64,000 bases of DNA from Burkholderia pseudomultivorans (GCF_001718415.1 NZ_CP013378.1:4092001-4156000); one strand, 5' to 3'; shown: positions 28,072-39,682, counted from the first letter of the stretch. The notes: generated by a model from the letters alone, not told the origin. A program made the numbers and translations.

Positions 28072-28953
28072 TCAGTCGACGATGCGCATCGAATAGTCGG
28101 TCGCGCGCACGTCCTTCGTCAACGCGCCGATCGAGATGCGATCGACGCCCGTCTCCGCGAACGCGCGCACCGTGTCGAGATTGACGCCGCCCGACACTTC
28201 GAGCAGCGCCCTGCCCGCCGCCACGCGCACCGCTTCGCGCATCATGTCGAGCGTGAAGTTGTCGATCAGCACCGACTGCGCACCGTGCGCAAGCGCCGTG
28301 TCGAGCTGCGCGAGCGTCTCGACCTCGACCTGCACCGGCACGCCGGCGTTCAACGCGAACGCCGCATCGAGCGCCTCGCCGACGCCGCCCGCCGCCGCGA
28401 TATGGTTTTCCTTGATCAGGATGCCGTCGTACAGCGCGAGACGCTGGTTCTCGCCGCCGCCGACGCGCACCGCGTACTTCTGCGCGAGCCGCAGGCCCGG
28501 CAGCGTCTTGCGCGTATCGAGGATCTTCGCGCGCGTGCCTTCGACGCGGTCGACGTAGCGGCGCGTCGCGGTCGCGACGCCCGACAGCAGCTGCAGGAAG
28601 TTCAGCCCGTTGCGCTCGGCAGTCAGCAGCGCGCGCGCCGGCCCTTCGAGCTCGCAGACGGTCGAATCGGCCGACATCCGGTCGCCTTCGCGGTAGCGCC
28701 ACTGCACGGTGATCGCCGGGTCGATCCGGCCGATCACGGCCTCGAACCACGGCACGCCGCACAGCACGGCTTCCTCGCGCACGATGATGCGCGCACGGCG
28801 GCGTTCGCCGTCCGGCACGAGCCGGCCCGTCTGGTCGCCGGCGCCGACGTCTTCGGCGATCGCATCGGCGACGTTGCGCGCGATCGCGTCCTCGAATGCC
28901 GCGCCGTATTGCGCGCGCACGATGTCGTAAAGCGGAGAAACGGCGCTCGTCAT
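28072..28953 (-). CDS. nadC: Nicotinate-nucleotide pyrophosphorylase NadC
   Basis: A 293-residue quinolinate phosphoribosyltransferase: quinolinate + PRPP to nicotinate mononucleotide. Motifs [37 protein letters not shown] and [22 protein letters not shown] are the QPRT core, and [11 protein letters not shown] closes the barrel. The ATG overlaps the nadA stop by 4 bases, so the two are translationally coupled. Confidence 0.96.
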   Translation of the reverse strand: MTSAVSPLYDIVRAQYGAAFEDAIARNVADAIAEDVGAGDQTGRLVPDGERRRARIIVREEAVLCGVPWFEAVIGRIDPAITVQWRYREGDRMSADSTVCELEGPARALLTAERNGLNFLQLLSGVATATRRYVDRVEGTRAKILDTRKTLPGLRLAQKYAVRVGGGENQRLALYDGILIKENHIAAAGGVGEALDAAFALNAGVPVQVEVETLAQLDTALAHGAQSVLIDNFTLDMMREAVRVAAGRALLEVSGGVNLDTVRAFAETGVDRISIGALTKDVRATDYSMRIVD

Positions 28954-30086
28954 GCCGCCCCCACGTTCGCGAACAGCTGCTGGTCGCGCTGCAGGTCGCC
29001 GCTCGCCTGCACGCGCTTCTTGTGCGCGGCCGCGAAGGCGAGCATCCGGTCGATCGGCACGCGTGCGCGTTCGCCGATCGCCGGCTCGACGAAGATCTCG
29101 TTGTGGCCGCGTTCGAGCACGTCGGCGAGGTTCGCGAGGCCGTTCATCGCCATCCAAGGGCAATGCGCGCAGCTCTTGCAGGTCGCGCTGTTGCCGGCCG
29201 TCGGTGCGGCGATGAAGGTCTTGCCGGGCGCCGCGAGCTGCATCTTGTGCAGGATGCCGAGATCGGTCGCGACGATGAAGCGCGTCGCGTCGAACCTGAC
29301 TGCCGCATCGATCAGCTGCGTCGTCGAACCGACGACGTCGGCCTGCGCGACGACGTTCTCCGGCGATTCGGGATGGACCAGCACCTTCGCGTCCGGATAC
29401 TCGGCGCGCAGCAGGTCGAGCTCGATGCCCTTGAATTCGTCGTGAACGAGGCACGAGCCCTGCCACATCAGCATGTCCGCGCCGGTTTTCTTCTGAATAT
29501 AGCTGCCGAGATGACGATCCGGCGCCCAGATGATCTTCTCGCCGCGCGCGTGCAGGTCCGCGACGATCTCGAGGCCGATCGACGACGTGACCATCCAGTC
29601 CGCGCGCGCCTTCACGGCGGCGCTGGTGTTCGCGTAGACGACGACGGTGCGATCGGGATGCGCATCGCAGAACGCGGAGAATTCGTCGACCGGGCAGCCC
29701 AGATCGAGCGAGCAGGTCGCATCGAGATCGGGCATCAGGATGCGCTTGTTCGGGCTCAGGATCTTCGCGGTCTCGCCCATGAAGCGCACGCCCGCGACGA
29801 CGAGCGTCTGCGCGTCGTGATCGCGGCCGAAGCGCGCCATCTCGAGCGAATCGGCGACGCAGCCGCCGGTTTCGTCAGCCAATTCCTGCAGTTCGGCATC
29901 CACGTAATAGTGTGCGACCAGCACGGCCTTTTCGCGCACGAGCAATGCCTTGATGCGCGCCTTCAGCGCAGCGCGCTCCTCGGCGGACGGCGTTTCCGGC
30001 ACCTTCGCCCAGGCCTGCCCGACTCCGCACACGGCCCCTGCCGCGACCGGTCGGTCGTACTCGACGGATTTGATCGTCGATTGCAT
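28950..30086 (-). CDS. nadA: Quinolinate synthase NadA
   Basis: A 378-residue 4Fe-4S enzyme that condenses iminoaspartate (from NadB) and dihydroxyacetone phosphate to quinolinate. [54 protein letters not shown] and [18 protein letters not shown] are NadA motifs; [11 protein letters not shown] holds the C-terminal cluster Cys. A frame extends well beyond the ATG, but the GGAGA site at 30090-30100 sets the start at 30086. It is the upstream partner of nadC. Confidence 0.96.
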   Translation of the reverse strand: MQSTIKSVEYDRPVAAGAVCGVGQAWAKVPETPSAEERAALKARIKALLVREKAVLVAHYYVDAELQELADETGGCVADSLEMARFGRDHDAQTLVVAGVRFMGETAKILSPNKRILMPDLDATCSLDLGCPVDEFSAFCDAHPDRTVVVYANTSAAVKARADWMVTSSIGLEIVADLHARGEKIIWAPDRHLGSYIQKKTGADMLMWQGSCLVHDEFKGIELDLLRAEYPDAKVLVHPESPENVVAQADVVGSTTQLIDAAVRFDATRFIVATDLGILHKMQLAAPGKTFIAAPTAGNSATCKSCAHCPWMAMNGLANLADVLERGHNEIFVEPAIGERARVPIDRMLAFAAAHKKRVQASGDLQRDQQLFANVGAA

Positions 30087-30230
30087 CTCCAAGTCTCCTG
30101 TCGACCGCAGCGCGCGTCGGCGCAGCCCGCGATCCCATGCTTCGCACCGGCCGGAACGCACGCGCAGCGCATGCCCGGCCCCACACCTACCAGCGTCGCC
30201 GGCCGCCCGCAAAAACCGGCGGCCGAAAAG

Positions 30231-30255
30231 AAAAAACCCCGCCAGCGCGGGGTTT
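30231..30255 (-). terminator. Intrinsic terminator after the desaturase gene
   Basis: AAACCCCGC (30234-30242) pairs with GCGGGGTTT (30247-30255) around CAGC; on the minus strand TTTTTTCTTTTC follows. Confidence 0.9.
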
Positions 30256-30286
30256 GTGACGTCCTCAGATTCTAATCGATTTCGAA

Positions 30287-31480
30287 TCAGGCGTAGCGGC
30301 GCAGGCGCATCGCGAATTCCTGCAGCGCCTTGATGCCGCTTTGTTCCGCGCGATGACACCAATCCTGCAATTGCGCGAGCAGCTGTTCGCGCGACGCGGT
30401 CGAGCGGTCCCAGATCGCGGCGAGATCCTGGCGCAGCTGGAAGTACGTATGCAGCTTCTGGCTGTTCGCGAAGATTTCCGGCAGCAGCTTCTTCTGCGGC
30501 TCGTCGAGGCCGTCGGCATCCTTGTGGAACCACTTGCGCGCGCCGCGCATCAGCTGGTACTTCTCGCCGCCGATTTCCTTCAGGTGCGCGAGCTCCTGAC
30601 GGTATGCACGCTTCACGGCCTTGCCGTAGCGCGCCATCACCTCGTAGCGGTTCGACAGCACGGCCTGCAGCGTTTCCTGGTCGAGCACCGTCTTCGGCTT
30701 GTTCAGGCGCGGCGTCGGTGCGACCTTCTTGACCTTCGCGAGACCGAACGCCGACATGATGCGGATGTACATCCAGCCGATGTCGAATTCGTACCACTTG
30801 TTCGACAGCTTCGCCGACGTCGCGAACGTGTGGTGGTTGTTGTGCAGCTCTTCGCCGCCGATCACGATGCCCCACGGGAACAGGTTCGTGCTCGCGTCGG
30901 CCGAGTTGAAGTTGCGGTAGCCCCAGAAGTGGCCGAAACCGTTGACGACGCCCGCGGCCCAGAACGGGATCCAGACCATCTGCACGGCCCACACGGTGAG
31001 GCCGAGCACGCCGAACAGCGCGACGTCGATCACCATCATCAGGCTCACGCCGAGGATCGGGTACTTCGAGTAGAGATTGCGCTCGATCCAGTCGTTCGGC
31101 GTGCCGTGGCTGAACTTGCGCATCGTCTCCTCGTTCTTCGCTTCCGCGCGATAGAGCTCGGCGCCTTCGAGGAACACCTTCCAGATGCCGCGCGTCTGCG
31201 GGCTGTGCGGATCCTCTTCGGTTTCGCACTTCGCGTGGTGCTTGCGATGGATCGCGGCCCACTGGCCGGTCAGCATGCCCGTGGTCATCCACAGCCACGC
31301 ACGGAAGAAATGGCTGGCGATCGGATGCAGCTCCAGCGCGCGGTGCGCCTGGCAGCGGTGCAGATAGACCGTCACGCCGATGATCGTGACGTGCGTGACG
31401 GCGAGCGCGAACAGCACGACCTGCCACCACGAAAAACGCAGGAGCCCGTGGGAAAGAAAATCGAGCAGGGAATTCAACAA
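30287..31480 (-). CDS. Membrane acyl desaturase (delta-9 type)
   Basis: A 397-residue di-iron membrane desaturase. Three His boxes are present in order: HRCQAH (about residue 42), HRKHH (about residue 79) and HNNHH (about residue 215), with hydrophobic segments between them. [16 protein letters not shown] and [18 protein letters not shown] match the stearoyl-CoA/OLE1-like bacterial family. It introduces a cis double bond into saturated acyl chains, adjusting membrane fluidity. A long C-terminal tail with coiled-coil character (from about residue 260) exceeds the minimal enzyme but is common in Burkholderia. Confidence 0.9.
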   Translation of the reverse strand: MLNSLLDFLSHGLLRFSWWQVVLFALAVTHVTIIGVTVYLHRCQAHRALELHPIASHFFRAWLWMTTGMLTGQWAAIHRKHHAKCETEEDPHSPQTRGIWKVFLEGAELYRAEAKNEETMRKFSHGTPNDWIERNLYSKYPILGVSLMMVIDVALFGVLGLTVWAVQMVWIPFWAAGVVNGFGHFWGYRNFNSADASTNLFPWGIVIGGEELHNNHHTFATSAKLSNKWYEFDIGWMYIRIMSAFGLAKVKKVAPTPRLNKPKTVLDQETLQAVLSNRYEVMARYGKAVKRAYRQELAHLKEIGGEKYQLMRGARKWFHKDADGLDEPQKKLLPEIFANSQKLHTYFQLRQDLAAIWDRSTASREQLLAQLQDWCHRAEQSGIKALQEFAMRLRRYA

Positions 31481-31691
31481 GGCAGTTACCTGTGGTGAGT
31501 GCGGCGCCGGCGACAGGCCGGCGTCAGAAAGATGAAAGCATACCGCGGATAGACCGAAATTTTACTTCAACCGTTCCAAGTCTTTGTAAAAAATGAATAT
31601 TTTCTTGTCATGACGCAACGCGGACAGTCCACGGACGGACCGGGAAGGCGCGGCGCTCCGGTTCTGGCCGGGTCGCCCGCGCGCCGGCCGC

Positions 31692-33107
31692 CTAAACCGC
31701 CGCCGATTGCCCGTTCGCCGCGCCGTCGGGCGGCGCGCCGGCGGCGCTCGCCGGCCGGCCGGAACCCGGCCCCGGGTCCGGTTCGCCTGCGCCCGCACCG
31801 GCGCCCGCGAACCCGTCCGGCAGCCCGATCACGCGCACCTCGCGCTGCGGGAACGGAATCGAGATCCCGTGCTCGACGAACAGCCGCCAGATGTTCCGGT
31901 TCACGGCCGAACGCACGCCTCCCGTGCCTTTTGCCGCATCCTCGATCCAGAAGCCGAGTTCGAGGTCGATGCCGTCCGCGCCGAAGCCGACCAGATACGG
32001 CGTCGGCGCCGGCTCGGCGAGCACGCGCGGCACGTCCTTCGCCGCCTCGGCGAGCAGCGCGAGCGCCTGCTCGACGTCGTTCGTGTACGCGACCTGCACC
32101 GCGAGCTTCGCATAGCCGCGCGTCAGGTACGACGACTGGTTCTGCACGACGTCGGTGATCAGCTTCTCGTTCGGAATCAGCGTCTCGTTGCCGTCGAGGC
32201 CGCGCACGACCGTATAGCGCGTACGGATCTGCGTGACGACGCCCTGCAGGCCGCCGACGCTGATCGCATCGCCGAGCCGCAGCGACCGGTCGAGCAGGAT
32301 GATGAAGCCCGACACGTAGTTGCTCGCGATCTTCTGCAGCCCGAAGCCGAGGCCGACGCCCACCGCGCCGCCGAACACGCCGAGCACCGTCACGTCGATG
32401 CCGACCAGCGACAGCCCGATCAGGATCGCCGCGAACACGAGCAGCGCGCGGCCGACCCGCGACAGCACGACCTTCAGGTTCGCATCGAGCGTGCTCGCGC
32501 GCGCAAGCCGCTCCTCGAGCACCGAGCCGAGCCACATCGCGACCATCAGCGTCACGCACACCCACAGCGCGCCGGAGATCAGCGACAGCAGCGTCAGGTG
32601 CGCGTTCGCGACGCGGAACTGCACGCTGTCGAGCCAGTCGAGCACGTCGCGCTGGATGCCGAGCACGGTCAGCACCATCGCGGCCCACACGATCACCGAC
32701 ACGATCTTCTCGACGATCGACAGCCACGCATGCGTGTGGCCGTCGCGCGCGAACACGCGCCGCGCGAAGAAGAACAGCACGTAGATCAGCCCGATGCCGA
32801 ACAGCGGCACGAGTGCGAGCGACAGCAGCGACGTCGACATGAACGGCTCGAACGCGAGCTGCGCGGCCAGCACGACGAGGCCGCCGAACAGCGGGAACAG
32901 CGCGCGCTTCAGGCTTTGCGCGCCCGCGCCGGGCATGCGGCCGGCAGCCCGCCGGCGCGCGTCGATGCGGCCGTGCACGAAGCGCGCCGCGACCCACGCG
33001 AAGCACAGCGCGCCGACCAGGATCGCCGCCTGCCAGATCATCACCGGCTGGTTGAAGTCGCGGATCACCGACGCGAGGCGGTGCGACAGCAGTCGGTTCT
33101 CCATCAT
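31692..33107 (-). CDS. Mechanosensitive ion channel of the MscS family
   Basis: A 471-residue channel with four or more N-terminal hydrophobic helices, then the MscS pore helix and beta domain: GVFGGAVGVGLGFGLQKIASNYVSGFIILLDRSLRLGDAI, a textbook TM3/beta start with Gly/Ala packing, and NETLIPNEKLITDVVQNQS. The C-terminal 45 residues are low-complexity (Gly/Ala/Pro). It releases osmolytes on hypo-osmotic shock. It lies 15 bases after the RsmB-like gene on the same strand, so they may share a transcript. Confidence 0.9.
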   Translation of the reverse strand: MMENRLLSHRLASVIRDFNQPVMIWQAAILVGALCFAWVAARFVHGRIDARRRAAGRMPGAGAQSLKRALFPLFGGLVVLAAQLAFEPFMSTSLLSLALVPLFGIGLIYVLFFFARRVFARDGHTHAWLSIVEKIVSVIVWAAMVLTVLGIQRDVLDWLDSVQFRVANAHLTLLSLISGALWVCVTLMVAMWLGSVLEERLARASTLDANLKVVLSRVGRALLVFAAILIGLSLVGIDVTVLGVFGGAVGVGLGFGLQKIASNYVSGFIILLDRSLRLGDAISVGGLQGVVTQIRTRYTVVRGLDGNETLIPNEKLITDVVQNQSSYLTRGYAKLAVQVAYTNDVEQALALLAEAAKDVPRVLAEPAPTPYLVGFGADGIDLELGFWIEDAAKGTGGVRSAVNRNIWRLFVEHGISIPFPQREVRVIGLPDGFAGAGAGAGEPDPGPGSGRPASAAGAPPDGAANGQSAAV

Positions 33108-33122
33108 CCGTGCCCTGCTCCG

Positions 33123-34388
33123 TTACTGCGCCGCGCGCCGCTCGAGCACCGCGGCGAAGAAGCCGTCGGTCGCGTGGCGATGCGGCCACAGCGACAGGTA
33201 GTCGCCCGTCTCGAGTTCGATGCGCTGGTCGGCCAGCACCTTCTGCGCGGGCACCAGCACGAAGTCCGGATGATCGGCGAGGAACTGCTCGACGATGCGC
33301 TCGTTCTCCGCGTCGAGCACGCTGCAGGTCGCGTAGACGAGCCGGCCGCCCTTCTTCACGAGGCGCGCCGCGCTCGCGAGGATCGACGCCTGCTTCGGCG
33401 TCAGCTCGTCGATCGACGTGCGCGTCTGGCGCCATTTCAGATCCGGATTGCGGCGCAGCGTGCCGAGGCCGCTGCACGGCGCGTCGACCAGCACGCGGTC
33501 GATCTTGCCGGCGAGCCGCTTGATCTTCGCGTCGTGCTCGCTGTCGATCAGCACCGGGTTCACGTTCGACAGCCCGCTGCGCGCGAGGCGCGGCTTCAGC
33601 TTGGCGAGACGCTTTTCCGATACGTCGAAGGCGTAGAGGCGGCCGGTCGAGCGCATCATCGCGCCGAGCGCGAGCGTCTTGCCGCCCGCGCCCGCGCAGA
33701 AATCGACGACCATCTCGCCGCGGCGCGGTGCGACCAGCGAGCACAGCAGCTGGCTGCCCTCGTCCTGCACCTCGATCTGGCCCTCCTCGAACAGCTTCAG
33801 GCGCGTGAGCGCCGGCTTGCCGACCACGCGCACGCCGAACGGCGCGAACGGCGTCGCGCCGGCATCGATGCCGTTCGCGCGCAGCGCGTCGATCACCTGG
33901 TCGCGCGACGCCTTCAGCGCGTTCGCGCGCAGGTCCAGCGGCGCCGGATAATTCAGCGCGGCCGCGAGCTGCGCAAGCTCCTCGGCTTCGAAGCGGTTGG
34001 ACAGCGCCTGCTGGATCCAGTCCGGCAGGTTCGTGCGGATGCGCACCGGCAGGCTGGCCGGATCGATCTTCGACACGTGCTCGAGCCACGCCGCCTCGGC
34101 CGGCGACACGAACGGCTTCAGCGCGTTGCGGCCCATCGTCTGCATCAGCCCGAGCAGCGTCAGGCGCCGTGCGGGGCTGCCCGTGCCGCTTTCGGCGAGA
34201 TGCGCGAACTCCATCTTCCGGCGCAGCACCGCGAACACGGCCTCGGCGATCACGCCGCGCTCGGCGTGGCCGAGCTTCGGATGCGCGCGGAAGAACCGGC
34301 TCGTCGTCGCGTCGGCGGGGCCGGCGAACTTCAGCACTTCGGCCAGCAAAGTCTCGGTCTGGCCGATCAGGAATCCGTGCAGCTTCAT
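33123..34388 (-). CDS. RsmB/NOP2-family rRNA (cytosine-5) methyltransferase
   Basis: A 421-residue SAM-dependent m5C methyltransferase. VDFCAGAGGKTLALGAMM is the SAM motif I, DAPCSGLGTLRRNPDLKWR carries the PC-Cys, and VYATCSVLDAENE the TC-Cys catalytic residue. An N-terminal region without the NusB fold of classical RsmB precedes it, so the exact rRNA target is not assured. The ATG overlaps the purN stop by 4 bases. Confidence 0.88.
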   Translation of the reverse strand: MKLHGFLIGQTETLLAEVLKFAGPADATTSRFFRAHPKLGHAERGVIAEAVFAVLRRKMEFAHLAESGTGSPARRLTLLGLMQTMGRNALKPFVSPAEAAWLEHVSKIDPASLPVRIRTNLPDWIQQALSNRFEAEELAQLAAALNYPAPLDLRANALKASRDQVIDALRANGIDAGATPFAPFGVRVVGKPALTRLKLFEEGQIEVQDEGSQLLCSLVAPRRGEMVVDFCAGAGGKTLALGAMMRSTGRLYAFDVSEKRLAKLKPRLARSGLSNVNPVLIDSEHDAKIKRLAGKIDRVLVDAPCSGLGTLRRNPDLKWRQTRTSIDELTPKQASILASAARLVKKGGRLVYATCSVLDAENERIVEQFLADHPDFVLVPAQKVLADQRIELETGDYLSLWPHRHATDGFFAAVLERRAAQ

Positions 34389-35047
34389 ACGCCCTCACTC
34401 GTTTCGGGTTGCAGTTGGTCCGCGAAAATCCAGCGCGCCTCTTCCGGCGCCACGACCGCACGGCCGTCCTCGAGGCGCAGGCGCCCTTCGACGAACCAGC
34501 GCACCGCGCGCGGATACAGCACATGCTCGACCGTCAGCACGCGCTGCGCGAGCGCGGCCGCGTCGTCGCCGGCGCGCACCGGCACCGCGCCCTGCGCGAC
34601 GATCGCGCCGCTGTCGAGTTCGGGAATCACGAAATGCACGGTCGCGCCATGCAGCGCAACACCGGCGTCGAGCGCCTGCTGGTGCGTATGGATGCCCTTG
34701 AAGCTCGGCAGCAGCGACGGGTGGATGTTCAGCAGCCGCCCCTCGAATCGTCTGACGAATTCGGGCGTCAGGATGCGCATGAAGCCGGCGAGCACGACCA
34801 GATCGGGCGCGAAGCGGTCGATCTCGGCGGCGAGCGCCGCATCGAAGCTGTCGCGGCTGTCGAACGAGCGATGGTCGACCACCGCGGTCGCCACCCCGTG
34901 CGACGCGGCAAAGGCCAGGCCGGCCGCATCGGGCCGGTTGGCGATCACGGCCGCAACCTGGGCCGGCCAACGCTCCTGCGCGCATGCGCGGACGATGGCC
35001 TCCATGTTGCTGCCGCGACCGGAAATCAGGATCACGAGTTTTTTCAT
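34385..35047 (-). CDS. purN: Phosphoribosylglycinamide formyltransferase PurN
   Basis: A 220-residue enzyme of de novo purine synthesis using 10-formyl-THF to formylate GAR. ILISGRGSNMEAIV is the phosphate-binding start, NIHPSLLPSFKGIHTH carries the catalytic Asn and His, and HFVIPELDSGAIVAQG the catalytic Asp. The next gene overlaps by 4 bases. It is divergent from ribF. Confidence 0.96.
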   Translation of the reverse strand: MKKLVILISGRGSNMEAIVRACAQERWPAQVAAVIANRPDAAGLAFAASHGVATAVVDHRSFDSRDSFDAALAAEIDRFAPDLVVLAGFMRILTPEFVRRFEGRLLNIHPSLLPSFKGIHTHQQALDAGVALHGATVHFVIPELDSGAIVAQGAVPVRAGDDAAALAQRVLTVEHVLYPRAVRWFVEGRLRLEDGRAVVAPEEARWIFADQLQPETSEGV

Positions 35048-35169
35048 CCGCGAATTTTACCATTCGGCCCTGCGTTTCCCGCCTCCTCAGCCGCCCGGCC
35101 GCCCGAACGTTTATAATCTTCTGCTTTGCGGCACTTCACCGCCCATTCCCCGACGCTGCATCCGCTATC

Positions 35170-36162
35170 GTGAAAGTCTTCCGCGGCCTGCCCAACGCCG
35201 AGAGCCGCGCGCCGTGCGCGCTGACGATCGGCAACTTCGACGGTGTCCATCGCGGCCACCAGGCCCTGCTCGCGCGCGTGCGCGCGGCAGCGGATGCGCG
35301 CGGCCTGCCCGTGTGCGTGATGACCTTCGAGCCGCACCCGCGCGAGTTCTTCAATCCGGCCGGCGCGCCGCCGCGCATCGCGATGCTGCGCGACAAGCTC
35401 GAGGCGCTGCGCGACCACGGCGTCGACCGCGTCGTCGTCGAGCATTTCAACCACACGTTCGCGAGCCAGACGCCGCAGGCGTTCGTCGAGCGCACGCTGG
35501 TCGGCGGGCTGCACACGCGCTGGATGATGGTCGGCGACGATTTCTGCTACGGCGCGAAGCGTGCGGGCACCTTCGACACGCTGAAGGCGGCCGGCGAGCA
35601 GTACGGTTTCGAAGTCGAGCAGATGGGCACGATCGCCGGCAGCGACGGCACGCGCATCTCGAGTTCCGGCGTGCGCGCCGCGCTCGCGGCGGGCGATCTC
35701 GACGCGGCCGCGAGCGCGCTCGGCCACGGCTATGCGATCAGCGGCCATGTCGCGCACGGGCTGAAGCTCGGCCGCGACCTCGGCTTCCCGACGCTGAACC
35801 TGCCGATCGCGCACAAGCGGCCGGCGCTCGCGGGCATCTTCGTCGTGCAGGTGCACGGCCTCGGCCCGGCGCCGCTGCCGGGCGTCGCGAGCCTCGGCCT
35901 GCGCCCGACCGTCGACGATTCCGGCCGCGTGCTGCTCGAAGTCCACCTGCTCGACTGGCACGGCGACGCATACGGCAAGCTGATCCGCGTCGAATTCCTG
36001 AAGAAGCTGCGCGACGAGGCGAAGTTCGACGATCTCGAGGCGCTGTCGCGCGCGATCGCGCTGGACGTCGCGAATGCGCGCGCGTACTTCGCCGGGCGCG
36101 ACCGTGCGCCGGGCAGCCGCGCGACCGGCTTCGCGACGTCGGCGACCGACCGAATTAGCTGA
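35170..36162 (+). CDS. ribF: Bifunctional riboflavin kinase/FMN adenylyltransferase RibF
   Basis: A 330-residue enzyme converting riboflavin to FMN and FAD. The nucleotidyltransferase half has ALTIGNFDGVHRGHQALL and MMVGDDFCYGAKRAG; the kinase half has GLKLGRDLGFPTLNLP and RPTVDD. GTG at 35170 begins VKVFRGLPN, the common RibF start; frames further upstream do not look like RibF. The gene is divergent from purN and precedes ileS, the usual ribF-ileS-lspA order. Confidence 0.94.
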   Translation: MKVFRGLPNAESRAPCALTIGNFDGVHRGHQALLARVRAAADARGLPVCVMTFEPHPREFFNPAGAPPRIAMLRDKLEALRDHGVDRVVVEHFNHTFASQTPQAFVERTLVGGLHTRWMMVGDDFCYGAKRAGTFDTLKAAGEQYGFEVEQMGTIAGSDGTRISSSGVRAALAAGDLDAAASALGHGYAISGHVAHGLKLGRDLGFPTLNLPIAHKRPALAGIFVVQVHGLGPAPLPGVASLGLRPTVDDSGRVLLEVHLLDWHGDAYGKLIRVEFLKKLRDEAKFDDLEALSRAIALDVANARAYFAGRDRAPGSRATGFATSATDRIS

Positions 36163-36267
36163 TCCGGCCGGCGGCGCGCGTGCGCCGCATCCCCGCGCCG
36201 CCGCTTGCGCGCGCACACCCGATTCACGACGCACGAGCGTCCCCCCGATTGAGATAGCGATCCCATC

Positions 36268-39105
36268 ATGAGCAACAAGAAAGCCGATTCGAAACCGCAG
36301 GCCAAGTATCCGGTCAACCTGCTCGACACGCCGTTCCCGATGCGCGGCGACCTGCCCAAGCGCGAGCCGCAGTGGGTCAAGGAATGGGAGGAGCGCGGCA
36401 TCTACGAGAAGATCCGTGCGGCCAGCAAGGGCCGGCCGAAGTTCATCCTGCACGACGGCCCGCCGTATGCGAACGGCGACATCCACCTCGGCCACGCCGT
36501 CAACAAGATCCTGAAGGACATCGTCGTGAAGTCGCGCAACATGGCCGGCTTCGACGCGCCGTACGCGCCGGGCTGGGACTGCCACGGGATGCCGATCGAG
36601 ATCCAGATCGAGAAGCAGTTCGGCAAGTCGCTGCCGGCCGCCGAAGTGATGACCAAGGCGCGCGCGTACGCGACCGAGCAGATCGAGAAGCAGAAGGTCG
36701 GCTTCAAGCGTCTCGGTGTGCTCGGCGACTGGGCGAACCCGTACAAGACGATGAACTTCGTCAACGAAGCGGAAGAAATCCGCGCGCTCGGCAAGATCAT
36801 CGAGAAGGGCTACGTCTATCGCGGCCTGAAGCCGGTGAACTGGTGTTTCGACTGCGGCTCGGCGCTCGCCGAAGCGGAAGTCGAGTACAAGGACCGCACC
36901 GACCCGACGATCGACGTGATGTTCCCGTTCGCGGAACCGGAAAAGACCGCGCAGGCATTCGGCCTGCCGGCGCTTCCGCGCGCGGAAGGCGGCATCGTGA
37001 TCTGGACCACCACGCCGTGGACGATCCCCGCGAACCAGGCGCTGAACCTGCATCCGGAAATCGTCTACGCGCTGGTCGATACCGAGCGCGGGCTGCTGAT
37101 CGTCGCCGAAGAGCGCGTCGCCGCGTGCCTGGAAGAGTTCAAGCTGACCGGCAGCGTCGTCGCGACCGCGCCGGGCGTGAAGCTCGTCAACCTGCGCTTC
37201 CACCATCCGCTCGCCTCGGCTCACCCGGGCTACAAGCGCACGGCGCCCGTCTATCTCGGCGACTACGTGACGACCGACACCGGCACCGGCGTCGTGCACT
37301 CGTCGCCCGCATACGGCGTCGAGGACTTCATCTCGTGCAAGACGCACGGCATGACCGACTCCGACATCATCAACCCGGTGATGGGCGACGGCCGCTACAT
37401 CGAATCGCTGCCGCTGTTCGGCGGCCTGTCGATCTGGGACGCGAACCCGAAGGTCGTCGACGCGCTGCGCGACGCCGGCACGCTGCTGCGCAGCGAGAAG
37501 TACACGCACAGCTACATGCACTGCTGGCGCCACAAGACGCCGATCATCTATCGCGCGACGTCGCAGTGGTTCGCCGGGATGGACGTCACGCCGCGCGAAG
37601 GCGGCAAGACGCTGCGCGAGACCGCGCTCGAAGGCGTCGAGGCCACCGCGTTCTATCCGTCGTGGGGCAAGCAGCGCCTGTTCAGCATGATCGCGAACCG
37701 TCCCGACTGGACGCTGTCGCGCCAGCGCCAGTGGGGCGTGCCGATGGCGTTCTTCGTGCACAAGGAAACCGGCGAGCTGCATCCGCGCACGCTCGAGCTG
37801 CTCGAGGAAGTCGCGAAGCGCGTCGAGCAGTCGGGCATCGAGGCGTGGCAGACGCTCGACGCGCGCGAGCTGATCGGCGACGACGCGAACCTGTACGAGA
37901 AGAACCGCGACACGCTCGACGTGTGGTTCGACTCCGGCACGACGCACTGGCACGTGCTGCGCGGCTCGCACAAGGACCAGCTGCAGTTCCCGGCCGACCT
38001 CTACCTCGAGGGCTCGGACCAGCATCGCGGCTGGTTCCACTCGTCACTGCTGACCGCGTCGATGCTCGACGGCCGCGCGCCGTACAAGGGCCTGCTCACG
38101 CACGGCTTCACGGTCGACGGCGAAGGCCGCAAGATGAGCAAGTCGCTCGGCAACGGCATCGATCCGCATGAAGTCGCGAACCGCCTCGGCGCGGAAATCA
38201 TTCGCCTGTGGATCGCATCGACCGACTATTCGGGCGAGCTCGCGATCTCCGAGGAAATCCTGAAGCGCGTCACGGAAGGCTATCGCCGCATCCGCAACAC
38301 GCTGCGCTTCCTGCTCGCGAACCTGTCCGACTTCGACTACGCGCAGCACGCGGTGCCGGCCGACGAATGGCTCGAGATCGATCGCTACGCGGTCGCGTTC
38401 TCCGCGCAGCTGCAGACCGAGCTGCTCGCGCACTACGAGAAGTACGAATTCCACCCGGTCGTCGCGAAGCTGCAGACGTACTGCTCGGAAGACCTCGGCG
38501 GCTTCTACCTCGACGTGCTGAAGGACCGCCTGTACACGAGCGCGCCCGACTCGCGCGCGCGCCGCTCCGCGCAGACGGCGCTGTTCCACCTGACCCAGGG
38601 CCTGCTGCGCGTGCTCGCGCCGTTCCTGTCGTTCACGGCCGAAGAAGCCTGGAAGGTGTTCCAGCCGGCCAGCGACACGATCTTCACGGAAACCTACTAC
38701 GCGTATCCGGAAGTCGCCGACGCCGCCGCGCTGATCGACAAGTGGGCGCTGCTGCGCGACGTGCGCGGCAACGTGACGAAGGCGCTCGAGGAAGCGCGCA
38801 CCGCGAACCGCATCGGCTCGTCGCTGCAGGCCGAAGTGACGGTGCACGCGAGCGGCGCGCGCTACGATGCGCTCGCGAGCCTCGGCGAGGATCTGAAGTT
38901 CGTGCTGATCACGTCGGCCGCGACGGTCGTCAAGGTCGACGACGAAGCGCAGGAAGGCGTCGACGTGGCTGCGTCGAAATATCAAAAGTGCGAACGCTGC
39001 TGGCACTACCGCGAGGACGTCGGCGCGCACGCCGACCACCCGACGCTGTGCGGCCGCTGCTTCTCGAACCTGTTTGAAAACGGCGAAATCCGGAGCGCTG
39101 CTTAA
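36268..39105 (+). CDS. ileS: Isoleucyl-tRNA synthetase IleS
   Basis: A 945-residue class-I tRNA synthetase. The HIGH motif is [11 protein letters not shown] near residue 72; [10 protein letters not shown] follows; an editing CP1 domain with [18 protein letters not shown] is present; [10 protein letters not shown] is near residue 621; and the C-terminal zinc motif is CERCWHYR...CGRCF. It charges tRNA-Ile with isoleucine. lspA starts 2 bases after its stop. Confidence 0.98.
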   Translation: MSNKKADSKPQAKYPVNLLDTPFPMRGDLPKREPQWVKEWEERGIYEKIRAASKGRPKFILHDGPPYANGDIHLGHAVNKILKDIVVKSRNMAGFDAPYAPGWDCHGMPIEIQIEKQFGKSLPAAEVMTKARAYATEQIEKQKVGFKRLGVLGDWANPYKTMNFVNEAEEIRALGKIIEKGYVYRGLKPVNWCFDCGSALAEAEVEYKDRTDPTIDVMFPFAEPEKTAQAFGLPALPRAEGGIVIWTTTPWTIPANQALNLHPEIVYALVDTERGLLIVAEERVAACLEEFKLTGSVVATAPGVKLVNLRFHHPLASAHPGYKRTAPVYLGDYVTTDTGTGVVHSSPAYGVEDFISCKTHGMTDSDIINPVMGDGRYIESLPLFGGLSIWDANPKVVDALRDAGTLLRSEKYTHSYMHCWRHKTPIIYRATSQWFAGMDVTPREGGKTLRETALEGVEATAFYPSWGKQRLFSMIANRPDWTLSRQRQWGVPMAFFVHKETGELHPRTLELLEEVAKRVEQSGIEAWQTLDARELIGDDANLYEKNRDTLDVWFDSGTTHWHVLRGSHKDQLQFPADLYLEGSDQHRGWFHSSLLTASMLDGRAPYKGLLTHGFTVDGEGRKMSKSLGNGIDPHEVANRLGAEIIRLWIASTDYSGELAISEEILKRVTEGYRRIRNTLRFLLANLSDFDYAQHAVPADEWLEIDRYAVAFSAQLQTELLAHYEKYEFHPVVAKLQTYCSEDLGGFYLDVLKDRLYTSAPDSRARRSAQTALFHLTQGLLRVLAPFLSFTAEEAWKVFQPASDTIFTETYYAYPEVADAAALIDKWALLRDVRGNVTKALEEARTANRIGSSLQAEVTVHASGARYDALASLGEDLKFVLITSAATVVKVDDEAQEGVDVAASKYQKCERCWHYREDVGAHADHPTLCGRCFSNLFENGEIRSAA

Positions 39106-39107
39106 AT

Positions 39108-39608
39108 ATGGCGAAAACCCTGTCGAAACCGGCCAGCGGCGCACTCGCGCCCTGGCTCGGCATTTCGCTGATCGTGATCCTGTTCGACCAGCTGTCGAAG
39201 ATCGCGATCCTGAAAACGTTCGCGTACGGCGCGCAGCATGCGCTGACGTCGTTCTTCAACCTCGTGCTGGTGTACAACCGCGGCGCCGCGTTCGGCTTCC
39301 TGTCGACCGCGAGCGGCTGGCAGCGCTGGGCGTTCACCGCGCTCGGCATCGGCGCGACGCTCGTGATCTGCTTCCTGCTGAAGCGCCACGGCCACCAGCG
39401 GCTGTTCAGCCTGTCGCTCGCGCTGATCCTCGGCGGCGCGCTCGGTAACGTGATCGACCGGATCATCTACGGCCACGTGATCGACTTCCTCGATTTCCAT
39501 CTCGGCACGTGGCACTTCCCGGCGTTCAACCTTGCCGATTCCGCGATCACGATCGGCGCGGTGCTGCTGGTCTACGACGAACTGCGTCGCGTGCGCGGCG
39601 CGCGCTAA
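39108..39608 (+). CDS. lspA: Lipoprotein signal peptidase LspA
   Basis: A 166-residue inner-membrane aspartyl protease with four hydrophobic helices that cleaves prolipoproteins at the lipidated Cys. The two catalytic Asp are in [10 protein letters not shown] and [21 protein letters not shown] is another conserved site. Starts right after ileS. Confidence 0.95.
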   Translation: MAKTLSKPASGALAPWLGISLIVILFDQLSKIAILKTFAYGAQHALTSFFNLVLVYNRGAAFGFLSTASGWQRWAFTALGIGATLVICFLLKRHGHQRLFSLSLALILGGALGNVIDRIIYGHVIDFLDFHLGTWHFPAFNLADSAITIGAVLLVYDELRRVRGAR

Positions 39609-39682
39609 GCGCGCATACTCTGCGTCGACGGCCGGCCGCGCGCCGGCCGCCGGCCGTCTCGTTCGACCCTTGGAGACCTGAG

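Noticed and set aside
31567..34524. Long minus-strand frame over mscS and rsmB
   Set aside because: Out of frame with two genes that have clear motifs; no start signal and no family resemblance.
31707..36158. Open frame of 1483 codons on the plus strand opposite mscS/rsmB/purN and out of frame with ribF
   Set aside because: Made of Arg/Ala/Pro/His-rich sequence with no domain, lying over several genes with clear motifs; an effect of high GC on the other frames.
35044..38040. 998-codon minus-strand frame opposite ribF and ileS
   Set aside because: Antisense to two essential genes, composition of a frame shadow, no domain.
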